Notes: generated by a model not told the origin, from the sequence alone. Shown: positions 1-10,671, numbered from the stretch's first letter. The stretch: 18,756 nt of DNA from CBFGRV01 sp965651265 (GCA_965651265.1 CBFGRV010000059.1:1-18756); one strand, 5' to 3'. A program made the numbers and translations.

Positions 1-917
1 TTCCCGTCGCAGTGATCCTCTTCGAAGGATCGATAGACATCCTCGATCCGCTGATCGTATCGTGCGATCTCCCCATCGTACCAATCCACATGCGCCTGCA
101 ACACGTTTCGCCAGGACGAAAACAGGCGCGGCACCGACATCTGGCCAAGCGGATCTGTGATCGGTTGCTCGATGAGGAGGCTCTGTCCGAGGTACGTGCC
201 CGCGCGGGCGTCCGTGAGCGACTCATAGATGAACTTCAACACGTCGTCGGATAGGTCGAGGCTGTAGTCGCTCGGCTCCAGCGCCGGTGCGCGACGGCCG
301 ACGTAGCTCTCGAGGACGATGTGCCGCTGACCGTTCAGCGTTTGAAAGGTGAAGGGGCCGCCGGCAAAGTGATTCACAAACGTGTGCATGAACATGTCGC
401 CCGCCGCATGGACGAGGTATCCGACGACGAAGGCCCGGATCTCGGGGGAGCGACCGATCCCCTGATTCCACAAATACCGCAGCCACAGGTCGCTGTGACG
501 CGGGTCTTCCACGTGAATCCGCGTCTGGCCCGTTGCGATGTCCGGATACGCGTCCGGGCCCAGCACGCCCGCTTTGAAAGCATCCAGGTGGGTATTCAGG
601 GCATCCAGCAATGCGGGATCGGCGCCGTACTGGCCGAGCCGGCCGACGATCTCGCCCGTGACGTGATCGACCCTGTACACCACCACGTGGCCCGGCAGCT
701 TGGGGATGCCGTCGAGCCCGACGTCGTCGTTCACCTCCGCCAGCGCACGCAGGGCGAGATACACGTGGGTGCTGGGTTTCCAGGCGAAAACCGGCGTGGA
801 TGAGGCGACGGCCATCAGGCATGCGGCAACCAGCACGACGAGACTCCTGAGCGGCGACTTGCCGGCGCGGCGTAGGCCAAAGCGGCCGCGTAAGGCGATC
901 CAGAGCGAGGAAGGCAT
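1..917 (-). CDS. Secreted zinc-dependent phospholipase C-like protein (3' end outside window)
   Basis: The reading frame is open from an ATG at 917-915 to the left edge, giving at least 305 residues with no stop, so the C-terminus is missing. GGGAG at 926-922 lies 4 nt before the ATG, supporting this start. A basic N-terminus and a hydrophobic stretch (about residues 23-45) end in VFA, followed by Trp46. Bacterial zinc PLCs (alpha-toxin, B. cereus PC-PLC) use the mature N-terminal Trp as a zinc ligand, and a His follows at residue 51 here. The motif HAAGDMFMHTFVNH (residues 170-183) matches the family's HxxGDxxxH zinc-binding pattern, and GPDAYPD resembles the conserved Asp region. Expected role: exported or periplasmic hydrolase of phospholipids or another phosphoester. 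The substrate cannot be read from sequence. It is transcribed divergently from the sigma-factor gene. Assignment to PF00882 is by motif recognition, not a search. Confidence 0.8.
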   Translation of the reverse strand, partial: MPSSLWIALRGRFGLRRAGKSPLRSLVVLVAACLMAVASSTPVFAWKPSTHVYLALRALAEVNDDVGLDGIPKLPGHVVVYRVDHVTGEIVGRLGQYGADPALLDALNTHLDAFKAGVLGPDAYPDIATGQTRIHVEDPRHSDLWLRYLWNQGIGRSPEIRAFVVGYLVHAAGDMFMHTFVNHFAGGPFTFQTLNGQRHIVLESYVGRRAPALEPSDYSLDLSDDVLKFIYESLTDARAGTYLGQSLLIEQPITDPLGQMSVPRLFSSWRNVLQAHVDWYDGEIARYDQRIEDVYRSFEEDHCDG

Positions 918-1204
918 GCGTCTCCCAGATTTTGCCAGAGAGTGAATTGTAAGGTCGACAGAGACCTTGCCTTACTCTTCGCAAAAGGAGTCACAGGGGG
1001 ATCAGCACGGGAAGATTAGTGTCGCCCTCGGCCGTTCGTGTACTTCTAGCCTCCATTCCGTAAAATGTGAATGCGCGGGGCCGCCGGCTCGAGCCGGTAG
1101 CAGACATATCGGCCCGCCACAGATTCGCACGGGTAGGACCATGATCCACGGATTGCCCCTCCGACGGAAGGAGCGAAGGGACGTAGCAAAGCAGTAGTCT
1201 TTTG
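918..1204. other. Divergent intergenic region
   Basis: This 287-bp gap between the divergent phospholipase and sigma-factor genes contains no convincing gene. It must hold promoters for both directions, but I cannot place a clear -35/-10 pair. It contains the 14-bp palindrome at 1084-1097 and a purine-rich run (GGAAGGAG) near 1166-1173, too far from the sigma-factor ATG to be its ribosome binding site. Confidence 0.6.
1084..1097. promoter_or_regulatory. 14-bp perfect palindrome, possible operator
   Basis: CCGGCTCGAGCCGG is a perfect palindrome 107 bp upstream of the sigma-factor ATG, in a divergent intergenic region where a dimeric regulator could bind. About one 14-bp palindrome is expected by chance in a window this long, so the evidence is location only. 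Confidence 0.25.
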
Positions 1205-1765
1205 ATGGAGCAGCCCTCACCCGACACCGTCACTCGCCTTCTGGAAAGCGCCCGCGGCGGAAATGCGGATGCATTCGATGAGCTCTTCGCCGTCGTTTAC
1301 GGCGAGCTGCGCCGCCTGGCGCACATCATCCGGCGCAAACGAGCCGGCGATACGCTCAACACCACGGCGCTCGTCCACGAAGCCTACGAGCGCCTGGTGC
1401 CGGCCAGCGAAATCGAGGTGGAGAACCGCGCGCACTTCTTTCGGTTGGCCGCGCGGGCCATGCGCTTCGTGCTCACCGACAGCGCCCGACGCCGGGCCGC
1501 CGCCAAGCGGGGCGGGGGGGAGATGCGGGTCACGTTCGAAGACAGCATGTTTCCGGATGCCGTCCAGCTAGACGACGTGATCGCGCTCGACGATGCCCTC
1601 AATCGGCTGGAAGATCTCGACGAGCGGCAGGCTCAAGTGGTCGAATGCCGCTTTTTCGCCGGCCTGAGCGTCGAGGAAACGGCCCGGGCACTCGGCGTCG
1701 GCACGGCGACCGTCAAACGCGACTGGCGAGCCGCACGCGCCTGGCTCGCTCACGAGCTGAGGTAA
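1205..1765 (+). CDS. ECF-type RNA polymerase sigma factor (TIGR02999-like)
   Basis: A 186-residue sigma-70 family protein with only regions 2 and 4, as expected for an ECF factor. Region 2 (about residues 5-95) contains AFDELFAVVYGELRRLA and the family-typical TTALVHEAYERLV. Region 4 (about 115-180) contains a helix-turn-helix, GLSVEETARALGVGTATVKR, for -35 recognition. This pattern fits the TIGR02999 / sigma70_ECF (PF07638) group. I chose ATG at 1205; a TTG directly before it at 1202 is in frame. There is no good Shine-Dalgarno. The gene ends 2 bp before a Ser/Thr kinase whose ribosome binding site lies inside this gene's last codons, so the two are coupled. No anti-sigma gene is present; in such pairs the kinase is thought to control the sigma factor or its regulon by phosphorylation (inference here). 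Confidence 0.94.
   Translation: MEQPSPDTVTRLLESARGGNADAFDELFAVVYGELRRLAHIIRRKRAGDTLNTTALVHEAYERLVPASEIEVENRAHFFRLAARAMRFVLTDSARRRAAAKRGGGEMRVTFEDSMFPDAVQLDDVIALDDALNRLEDLDERQAQVVECRFFAGLSVEETARALGVGTATVKRDWRAARAWLAHELR
1759..1762 (+). promoter_or_regulatory. Shine-Dalgarno GAGG of the kinase gene
   Basis: GAGG within the last codons of the sigma-factor gene lies 5 nt before the ATG at 1768. This supports 1768 as the kinase start rather than the in-frame codon at 1645, and implies translational coupling across the 2-bp gap. Confidence 0.7.
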
Positions 1766-1767
1766 CC

Positions 1768-4485
<2,718 letters not shown>

Positions 4486-4503
4486 ACTTGTTCGCCTGCG
4501 TGC

Positions 4504-4518
4504 GCAACTCCGAGTTGC
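4504..4518. promoter_or_regulatory. Inverted repeat between kinase and receiver-fusion genes
   Basis: GCAACTC and GAGTTGC flank a single C in the 122-bp gap between the kinase stop and the next gene. It may be a protein-binding site or a small RNA hairpin near the kinase 3' end. No T-run follows, so it is not a standard intrinsic terminator. Support is symmetry and intergenic position only. Confidence 0.25.
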
Positions 4519-4607
4519 CGGCTCCGTAGTGGCCCGATCGGCGGCGGCCGAGGAGTATGGGGTCGCCATCTGTGCCCCGGTGTCGATGTGTTTGAGGACC
4601 CGGCGGG

Positions 4608-6326
4608 ATGTTCTACAAACCGCCCTACTTCGTGATCATGGATCGACCTATTCTTTTTCTCGTGGCGCAGGATCCGGCCGTGCTCGGTTCGTTGAGCCAC
4701 GATCTGGAACGCCGCTTTGGAAACGACTGCGACGTCGTTGCGAAACCCGACCCGTTCAAGGCGCTGGCCGCACTTCGCGATCTGGCACAGGAGAAGGCGC
4801 CCGTCGCCCTCCTTATCGCCGATCACGCCATGGCCGACCTTGCGGGAACCGAGTTTCTCGTTGAAGCCCACAAGCTGCATCCCCGCGCAAAGCGGATTTT
4901 GCTCGTTGAGCGGGATTATCGATCGGCAAACCCGATCGTGTCAGCAATGACATTGGGGCAGATCGACTATCACCTCGTGAAGCCCTGGACGCCGGAGCAG
5001 AATCTGTATCCGCCTGTGACCGAGTTCTTGTCGTCGTGGGCGGCGTCCTTTGAGCCCGAATTCGAGATGTTTCGGATCATCGGGCCTCCGCAAAGCGCCC
5101 GTTCGCATGAGATCCGCGACCTGCTGACCCGATTCGGAATTCCCTTCTCGATTACGCCGGACGACTCGAAGCGCGGCCGGCGTCTACTCGAGGAGGTCGG
5201 GCAGGATGGATCTCGGCTCCCCGTTCTCATCCGGCATGACGGAAAAATCCTGATCGACCCGGATAACTCGGACATCATCGAGGCCGTCGGGGGATGCACG
5301 CGCATCGAACCCGGGCCGTACGATGTGGCGATCATCGGTGCCGGTCCGGCGGGACTTGCAGCCGCCGTGTACGCGGCATCGGAGGGCCTGAAGACCATCG
5401 TCATCGAAAAGGATATCTCCGGCGGCCAGGCCGCCGCGAGCTCACGAATCCGCAATTTCCTGGGATTCACGTGGGGCATAGGCGGGCACGAGCTGGCGTC
5501 GCGCTCCTGCGAGCAGGCGTGGCTGTTCGGGGCGAATCTGGTCTTTTCGCAGGAAGTGGTCGACCTGCGCTCCGACGGGACCGATCGGCTGATTCAAGTG
5601 GCGGGGGGGCCAACGATCGCGGCGAAGGCCGTCATCGTCGCCATCGGCGTGTCGTGGCGTCGTCTGAACGTGCCGGCGCTCGAAAAACTGATCGGCATGG
5701 GCGTCTTCTACGGAGCCACGGCGAGCGAAGCTCGGGCTGTGGAGGGCCGGCATGTGTCCGTTGCCGGCGGGGGCAATTCGGCCGGACAGGCCGCCGTCCA
5801 CCTCGCCGGCCATGCGGCTTCCGTGACCATGCTCGTTCGCGGCGATTCCCTCGAAGCGAGCATGTCGGAGTACCTCATCAAGGAGATCGAACAGCGGCCC
5901 AATATCCACGTCCGGTTGGGCGTGGACATCATCGACGGAGTTGGCGACGGTGTGCTGGAGGAGGTCGTGATCCGCGACCAGAAGACGGGATCGATCGAGC
6001 ACCTGAAGTCCTCGGCGCTCTTCGTGATGATCGGGGCCGACCCGCATACGGAGTGGCTGGATGGGCGTCTCGCACGCAGCCCCGAGGGATTCATCCTTTC
6101 GGGTCAGGACGTCGTACGCATATCCGATCCGAAGTTCGCGTGGCCGCTCGAGCGTGACCCCTTGCTGCTCGAGACGAGCATGCCGGGCGTCTTCGCGGTC
6201 GGAGACGTACGGGCAGGCTCCGTCAAGCGCGTGGCGTCAGCGGTCGGCGAAGGCTCGGCGGCCGTGCAGTTCGTACATCAGTACCTCGCGGAACTGGAAG
6301 GAGCAGAGAATCTGCAGGCCGTCTAG
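4608..6326 (+). CDS. Receiver / glutaredoxin-like / thioredoxin-reductase-like fusion, FAD-dependent
   Basis: A 572-residue three-part protein. Residues 14-130 form a response-regulator receiver fold keeping phosphoacceptor Asp72 (LIADHAM) and Lys125 (LVKPW). However, the usual acidic pair is AQ (VAQDP, 19-23) and the conserved Thr/Ser is Val100. Residues 152-230 resemble a glutaredoxin-like domain without CPxC. Residues 238-565 are a thioredoxin-reductase-like flavoprotein: FAD motif GAGPAG (244-249), NAD(P) motif GGGNSA (387-392) and C-terminal FAD motif GVFAVGDVR (527-535). Where E. coli TrxB has CATC, this protein has GATA (369-372). Only three cysteines exist (41, 230, 301), none in a CxxC, so it cannot reduce thioredoxin in the usual way. 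It belongs to the 'fused response regulator/thioredoxin-disulfide reductase' group. ATG 4608 has GAGG upstream at 4594-4597; ATG 4638 is an alternative start. Confidence 0.9.
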   Translation: MFYKPPYFVIMDRPILFLVAQDPAVLGSLSHDLERRFGNDCDVVAKPDPFKALAALRDLAQEKAPVALLIADHAMADLAGTEFLVEAHKLHPRAKRILLVERDYRSANPIVSAMTLGQIDYHLVKPWTPEQNLYPPVTEFLSSWAASFEPEFEMFRIIGPPQSARSHEIRDLLTRFGIPFSITPDDSKRGRRLLEEVGQDGSRLPVLIRHDGKILIDPDNSDIIEAVGGCTRIEPGPYDVAIIGAGPAGLAAAVYAASEGLKTIVIEKDISGGQAAASSRIRNFLGFTWGIGGHELASRSCEQAWLFGANLVFSQEVVDLRSDGTDRLIQVAGGPTIAAKAVIVAIGVSWRRLNVPALEKLIGMGVFYGATASEARAVEGRHVSVAGGGNSAGQAAVHLAGHAASVTMLVRGDSLEASMSEYLIKEIEQRPNIHVRLGVDIIDGVGDGVLEEVVIRDQKTGSIEHLKSSALFVMIGADPHTEWLDGRLARSPEGFILSGQDVVRISDPKFAWPLERDPLLLETSMPGVFAVGDVRAGSVKRVASAVGEGSAAVQFVHQYLAELEGAENLQAV

Positions 6327-6436
6327 GGCGCTTGGGGCCTCGCGAGGGGCATCGCGGTGCGATCAGAAGCGGATTCGATGAGGTCTGCGCGGCCGGAGCC
6401 CGAACATGCCGGCCTGGATGGTCGTAACCAACGGCT

Positions 6437-7729
6437 ATGCAGTATACGGCGGCATTGATCATCGTAACGCTCGGCCTGTTCAGCCTCGATTACTATGTGT
6501 ATCGAAGCTGGCGGCGCTTCGCACGCGGCCGAACCTGGGGCTGGACGCTGCCGGTATACCAGCTCTTCATGTGGCTCATGCCGGCCACGTTGCCCCTCTA
6601 CTTCTACTTCTACCGATGGTGGGAGGTCGAACCGCTGCTGGCGAGGGCGGCGTTCTTCGGCTTCTGGGCAGTCTACTACGTGCCGAAGGTCCCCATCGGC
6701 ATCGTCCTGATGGTGAAGGATGGTGTGCGGGCGACACGGTACGTCCGTGGACGGCTCCATCCGAGCAGTCGCCGGCCGGAGGCCGCGTCATCATCGGCGC
6801 CGGCCGACGACATCGGTTCTTTGGGGCGCGATCAGCCTGTCGGGCGGGCGACGCTTACGCGAGGGGAATTCCTCCGCCAGATGGGGTGGGCCGCCGCGGC
6901 GGTGCCGTTCATCGCCACCGGATACGGTGTGCTCCGCACGCTCTACGACTTCCGGGTGTACCGCGTCGACGTTCCCATCGCCGGCCTTCCGCGCGCCCTG
7001 GACGGGCTGACGATCGCGCAGATATCGGATCTGCATGCCGGGTCCTTCCTGAGCCCGGAGCCCATGCGCGATGCGGCAGAGATCGTCAGGGGTCTCCGCC
7101 CGGACGTGATCGCCGTCACCGGCGATTGGGTCAATCACGACGTCGGGGAGATGCCCATCATCCTACCCTCTCTGAAGCGTCTCGAAGCCGACCTCGGCGT
7201 GTTCGGTTGCCTGGGGAATCACGACCACTACGCGCAGACCGACGGTGTGGTCGGGCGCCTGCGGGAAACGCCTGTCGACCTCCTCATCAACGAACACCGA
7301 ACGCTCGAGATCGATGGAGCTAAGCTTCACGTCATCGGCACCGACAACACCGGATTTCGACAGCGTTTCGGCGACCTGCCGCGCGCCATGGACGGAATCG
7401 AGCCTGGCGATGAAAGTGTGCAAATTCTCCTCGCTCACGACCCCAGCTACTGGGACAACGAGGTCCGTCCGGGCTTCGAGGAGATCGACCTGATGCTGTG
7501 CGGCCACACGCATGGCGGCCAATTCGGGGTCGAATTGGGCCCGCTCAAGTGGGGACTCGCTCGCATACGATACCACAGGTGGGCGGGGCTCTACCGCGAG
7601 CCACGCGCGAGCGGCAACGGCGAGCAGTTCCTTTACGTCAACCGCGGCCTCGGCACGGTGGGGCCTCCAATTCGGCTCGGGATCCCGCCGGAAATCACCC
7701 TCCTTACACTCCGACGCGCGGTCGCCTAG
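6437..7729 (+). CDS. Membrane-anchored metallophosphoesterase (YkuE/YaeI-like)
   Basis: A 430-residue protein. The N-terminal half carries several hydrophobic segments (about 3-20, 38-60, 68-94 and 148-168) and a polar linker (105-140). The calcineurin-like phosphoesterase domain spans about 190-425 with all metal-ligand motifs: SDLH (197-200), GDWVNHD (229-235), GNHDH (260-264), AHDPS (His334) and GHTHGGQ (356-362). The family splits phosphomonoesters or phosphodiesters with two metal ions. YkuE/YaeI-like members act at the membrane, and relatives such as LpxG hydrolyse UDP-diacylglucosamine in lipid A synthesis, so a lipid or envelope substrate is plausible but unproven. The gene follows the receiver fusion by 110 bp on the same strand and ends in a CTAG stop shared with the convergent oxygenase gene. 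No clear ribosome binding site precedes the ATG. Confidence 0.92.
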   Translation: MQYTAALIIVTLGLFSLDYYVYRSWRRFARGRTWGWTLPVYQLFMWLMPATLPLYFYFYRWWEVEPLLARAAFFGFWAVYYVPKVPIGIVLMVKDGVRATRYVRGRLHPSSRRPEAASSSAPADDIGSLGRDQPVGRATLTRGEFLRQMGWAAAAVPFIATGYGVLRTLYDFRVYRVDVPIAGLPRALDGLTIAQISDLHAGSFLSPEPMRDAAEIVRGLRPDVIAVTGDWVNHDVGEMPIILPSLKRLEADLGVFGCLGNHDHYAQTDGVVGRLRETPVDLLINEHRTLEIDGAKLHVIGTDNTGFRQRFGDLPRAMDGIEPGDESVQILLAHDPSYWDNEVRPGFEEIDLMLCGHTHGGQFGVELGPLKWGLARIRYHRWAGLYREPRASGNGEQFLYVNRGLGTVGPPIRLGIPPEITLLTLRRAVA

Positions 7730-8697
7730 GCCGTCACGTTCGTTCCCCAGAACTCGAGCCCCAGGAGTCGCTTCCCGAGGTCGGTCAAACGGGCCGTTTC
7801 GAAATTCGCCTCGAAGTTGCGCGGGTCGCCCGGGAAGGCGACGCCCTGCGGCGGAATGCGTTCGCGCCACGATCGTATGCGCTGCTGCCGCAGCTCCTCG
7901 TTCTCCTCATCCGCCGGATACATCGACACGTACTGGGCGATGCGCGCGCGATCCCTCGAGCGGTTCGGCTTGATGCCGTGGGCAACGAGTGAGTTCCAGA
8001 TGATCAGATCGCCCGCGCGCAGCGGAATGAATGTCACCTCGAAATCGCCAAGCTCCGGTCGATACGGATCCCTATCCGCCGGCTGCCTGGCCCGCCATTC
8101 GTCGAACACGCGGAAAAGCTCCGGCACGCATTGAAATCCGCCGACCTCGGGGTCGGTATCCACCAGCGAGAGTACGCCCTGAACGTTATTCGGTAGCGGA
8201 TCCTCGGACGTGTCGACATCCCAGTGGATGAAGCCATCGAATTTCCGCTCACCCGTGATATTCGGCGGATTCAGGTTCGCCCGATCGATGGTCACCCAGA
8301 GATCCTCCCGATCCCAGATGTCAACGAACGCATCGTAGATCCGCGGTGTCTGGCGCGTGTCCCACAGAAGCTGGTGATTGTAGACTTCCACCATCCCGGA
8401 GTTGCTCAGCTCCTTCATCTGGTGCGGTCGCCGGTCGCTGCGATTCCACGTAGACGGATCGTTGGGATCCATCTCCTGAAACTCCCACAGAAAGGCCGTG
8501 AGCTTCCGGATGTGCTCGGCCGGGATGGCATTCGGGATGACGACGTAACCCCAGGTGCGCCAGTGCTCCCAATCCTCCTCACTCAGCACTCTGAGGGGGA
8601 GCCGTTTCTGGATGTCGCGAAGTGGAACGTCGAACTTGGACGAGCGATTGCCCTCGTGGGCGGGCCCCTGGTACGTGCTCTTCATGGCTTCTTCCAT
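7726..8697 (-). CDS. Phytanoyl-CoA dioxygenase (PhyH)-like Fe(II)/2-oxoglutarate oxygenase
   Basis: A 323-residue cupin-fold oxygenase. The iron facial triad is visible as HWD (His158, Asp160) and AHG (His240). Several Arg at 246-252 could hold the 2-oxoglutarate C5 carboxylate. GDLIIWNSLVAHGIKPN is the typical PhyH strand before the distal His. The family hydroxylates unactivated carbons in very diverse small molecules, so the substrate cannot be named. No signal peptide, hence cytoplasmic. The start is uncertain: ATG 8697 has no Shine-Dalgarno, while a second in-frame ATG at 8685 is preceded by GGAAGAAG and may be the true start (319 residues). It lies 21 bp downstream of the K+ channel gene on the same strand, so the two are probably cotranscribed. 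Its stop overlaps that of the metallophosphoesterase on the other strand. Confidence 0.92.
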   Translation of the reverse strand: MEEAMKSTYQGPAHEGNRSSKFDVPLRDIQKRLPLRVLSEEDWEHWRTWGYVVIPNAIPAEHIRKLTAFLWEFQEMDPNDPSTWNRSDRRPHQMKELSNSGMVEVYNHQLLWDTRQTPRIYDAFVDIWDREDLWVTIDRANLNPPNITGERKFDGFIHWDVDTSEDPLPNNVQGVLSLVDTDPEVGGFQCVPELFRVFDEWRARQPADRDPYRPELGDFEVTFIPLRAGDLIIWNSLVAHGIKPNRSRDRARIAQYVSMYPADEENEELRQQRIRSWRERIPPQGVAFPGDPRNFEANFETARLTDLGKRLLGLEFWGTNVTA

Positions 8698-8719
8698 CTT
8701 TGACTTACATCGAAAATAG

Positions 8720-10438
8720 CTACTTCGCTTCGCCGAAGATCTCCCCGAAATGGCGGCGCTGCGACGTATCCCCGAGGACGACGAGCTCGGACCCCGGAGG
8801 CAATACCGTGTCGGCCGAAATGTCGGTTTCGACCTTCCCGTTCGACTCCACGGCTATTACCGTCATACCCGTGCGCGCCCCGATCTCCGTCTCGGCCAGC
8901 GTTTTGTTGGCGAGCGATTTCGGCAGGGGAATAGTGAAAATATTCACCCCTTCGCCGAGCACGACCAGCTCCTGATCTTTGACGATGGACATCACGGCCT
9001 CCGTCCCGAGAGATGCATAGCTGAGCACGAAGTCCGCACCCGCGCGGTGAATGGCCTCCAGGTTTCGCTCGTGCGTGATGCGACTGACCACACGCAGGTC
9101 GGGGTTCAATTTGCGGCAGTATGCGGCCAGATAAATGTTCATGGCATCGTCGTTCGTGGTGAGCAGTACCGACGGCGCCTCCATGATACCGGCCTCCGCC
9201 AGGACGTCGTAATCTGCCGCGTTGCCGATCACCACCTTATTGCAAACATCCGCCACGCGCTGGCCGCGTGATTCGACGAGATCGATGAGGTTCACCGGAA
9301 CGTTGCGGCGCGCCAGCGAACGCACCGCCGCCGTCCCCACCTTCCCTCCGCCGATGACCAGCACCGGATTCGGATTCACATCGTAGATGAATAACAGGTC
9401 ATCGAGCGCCTGCAGCTGCTCTTCCCGGCCGATCAACACCAGGACGCTCGATTCGGTGAGAGGCGTCATCGGCCGCGCCGGATGCAGGCGACCGCGCTCC
9501 CAGATCCCGATGATGCTCACACCCGAAATCTCACGAAGCCGCGTCTCCCGCACGGTCTTGCCGGCCAGCGGCGTATTGTGGATGGGCATCTCGGCAATCA
9601 GGAGGTCTTCATAATTCCCGATGGCGTGCAATTGCGCGTGCAACGCGTTCAGGCGATTGGCCAGCTGCTCGCCCAGCCACTTCTTCAGCGGCAGCACGTG
9701 TGTTGCACCGCTGAGGTCGAGGACGTCGATGGAGTCCTCCATGCTGGCAGTCGCCACGACCTTCACCGAGGGCGCAACCTCACGGACGGTCAAGATGATG
9801 TTCGTGTTGACGACATCCTCGCGATTTGCGAAAACCAGACTCGCCCGCGGCAAATTGAGGGCCTTGTAGGTGTCCGTACTGTCCACGTCACCCGCAATGA
9901 CCGAGATGCGCTCCATGTGCATCTCCGCGGCCACGGCAGAATCTTCCTCGAGTACGTAATAGGGGAGATCTTCCTGTTTGAGACGCGCGATGAGCCCCGG
10001 CGCGATCGTGTCGTAGGCGCAAATGATCACGTGGCCGGACACATCGGATGGAATGCTGCGGGGCGCACGGCGTCTGATCTGCGTCTCCAGCCATGGCGCG
10101 TAGAAGAAGCGAATGAAGGCAAACGGCAGTACGATGAGCAGCATCACGATACCAGTAATGAGCACCACGACGCTGAACAGCCGCCCGATGTCGCTCTGAA
10201 AGGTGATGTCGCCCAGGCCCAACGTGCTCATCACCGTGACCGCCCAGTAGATGCCGGTGATGAACGAATGCTCCTCGCCTTCGACGTACCGCATGATGAC
10301 CTGGAAGAGCAGCGCGAACAGGATGATCACGCCGATCACCAATGCGATGTATTTCAGGAGAGAGCGGACATTCTGTCTGACGTTCGCGTCGGCGAAAAAA
10401 GAGGCGAGCTCCGGATCGTCGAACCTGATAGGAAGCAT
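8720..10438 (-). CDS. Two-helix K+ channel with two RCK (TrkA-N/TrkA-C) units
   Basis: A 572-residue membrane protein. Hydrophobic helices at about 28-50 and 86-112 flank a pore loop whose filter reads STLGLGD (71-77), so the usual T-x-G-[YF]-G-D has Leu in the third filter position. Two RCK regulators follow in one chain. The first (about 136-345) starts GHVIICAYDTIA, lacking the glycine-rich dinucleotide loop. The second (about 358-572) has an intact VIGGGKVG (361-368). Each is followed by a TrkA-C-like segment (about 275-340 and 488-560). RCK domains gate such channels by binding nucleotides or ions. The frame extends upstream to 10678, but that stretch lacks channel character; ATG 10438 directly precedes the amphipathic start of the pore module. 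Probably cotranscribed with the PhyH-like gene. Confidence 0.92.
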   Translation of the reverse strand: MLPIRFDDPELASFFADANVRQNVRSLLKYIALVIGVIILFALLFQVIMRYVEGEEHSFITGIYWAVTVMSTLGLGDITFQSDIGRLFSVVVLITGIVMLLIVLPFAFIRFFYAPWLETQIRRRAPRSIPSDVSGHVIICAYDTIAPGLIARLKQEDLPYYVLEEDSAVAAEMHMERISVIAGDVDSTDTYKALNLPRASLVFANREDVVNTNIILTVREVAPSVKVVATASMEDSIDVLDLSGATHVLPLKKWLGEQLANRLNALHAQLHAIGNYEDLLIAEMPIHNTPLAGKTVRETRLREISGVSIIGIWERGRLHPARPMTPLTESSVLVLIGREEQLQALDDLLFIYDVNPNPVLVIGGGKVGTAAVRSLARRNVPVNLIDLVESRGQRVADVCNKVVIGNAADYDVLAEAGIMEAPSVLLTTNDDAMNIYLAAYCRKLNPDLRVVSRITHERNLEAIHRAGADFVLSYASLGTEAVMSIVKDQELVVLGEGVNIFTIPLPKSLANKTLAETEIGARTGMTVIAVESNGKVETDISADTVLPPGSELVVLGDTSQRRHFGEIFGEAK

Positions 10439-10671
10439 GTGTGTCGATCTTGTACCGAATCCCTCTAATGTAGCCGCATTTGGCCTGAGAAGGTATACAT
10501 TTAGCCGAGAACGTCGACCTGGCGGCGTCGATATGACGTTTTCGGGATGCGCGGACGCGCTACATTCTCCCGGATTTGACTTGTGCGGGCCGCCACGCGA
10601 AATTGACGAATGCGCATCGAAGCGCGGCCTGGCAGCTATCCGACACCACCCAACCACTTCGTGAGGAAACC
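10439..10671. other. Divergent intergenic region
   Basis: A 233-bp gap between the divergent K+ channel and secreted-protein genes. Both must have promoters here. TTGACT near 10577 could be a -35 for the rightward genes, but no good -10 sits at the right distance, so I do not call a promoter. Confidence 0.5.
10663..10667 (+). promoter_or_regulatory. Shine-Dalgarno GAGGA deciding the start at 10672
   Basis: GAGGA lies 4 nt before ATG 10672. It selects this start, which gives a clean signal peptide, over the in-frame codon at 10576. Confidence 0.7.

Noticed and set aside
223..984. Long Arg-rich frame overlapping the phospholipase-like gene.
   Set aside because: It is a frame-shifted shadow on the same strand. 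The overlapping frame has a signal peptide and zinc-binding motifs, while this one is low-complexity Arg/Pro.
6338..6350. CCTCGCGAGG palindrome after the receiver fusion, considered as a terminator.
   Set aside because: Short palindrome without a loop and without a following T-run; no support beyond symmetry.
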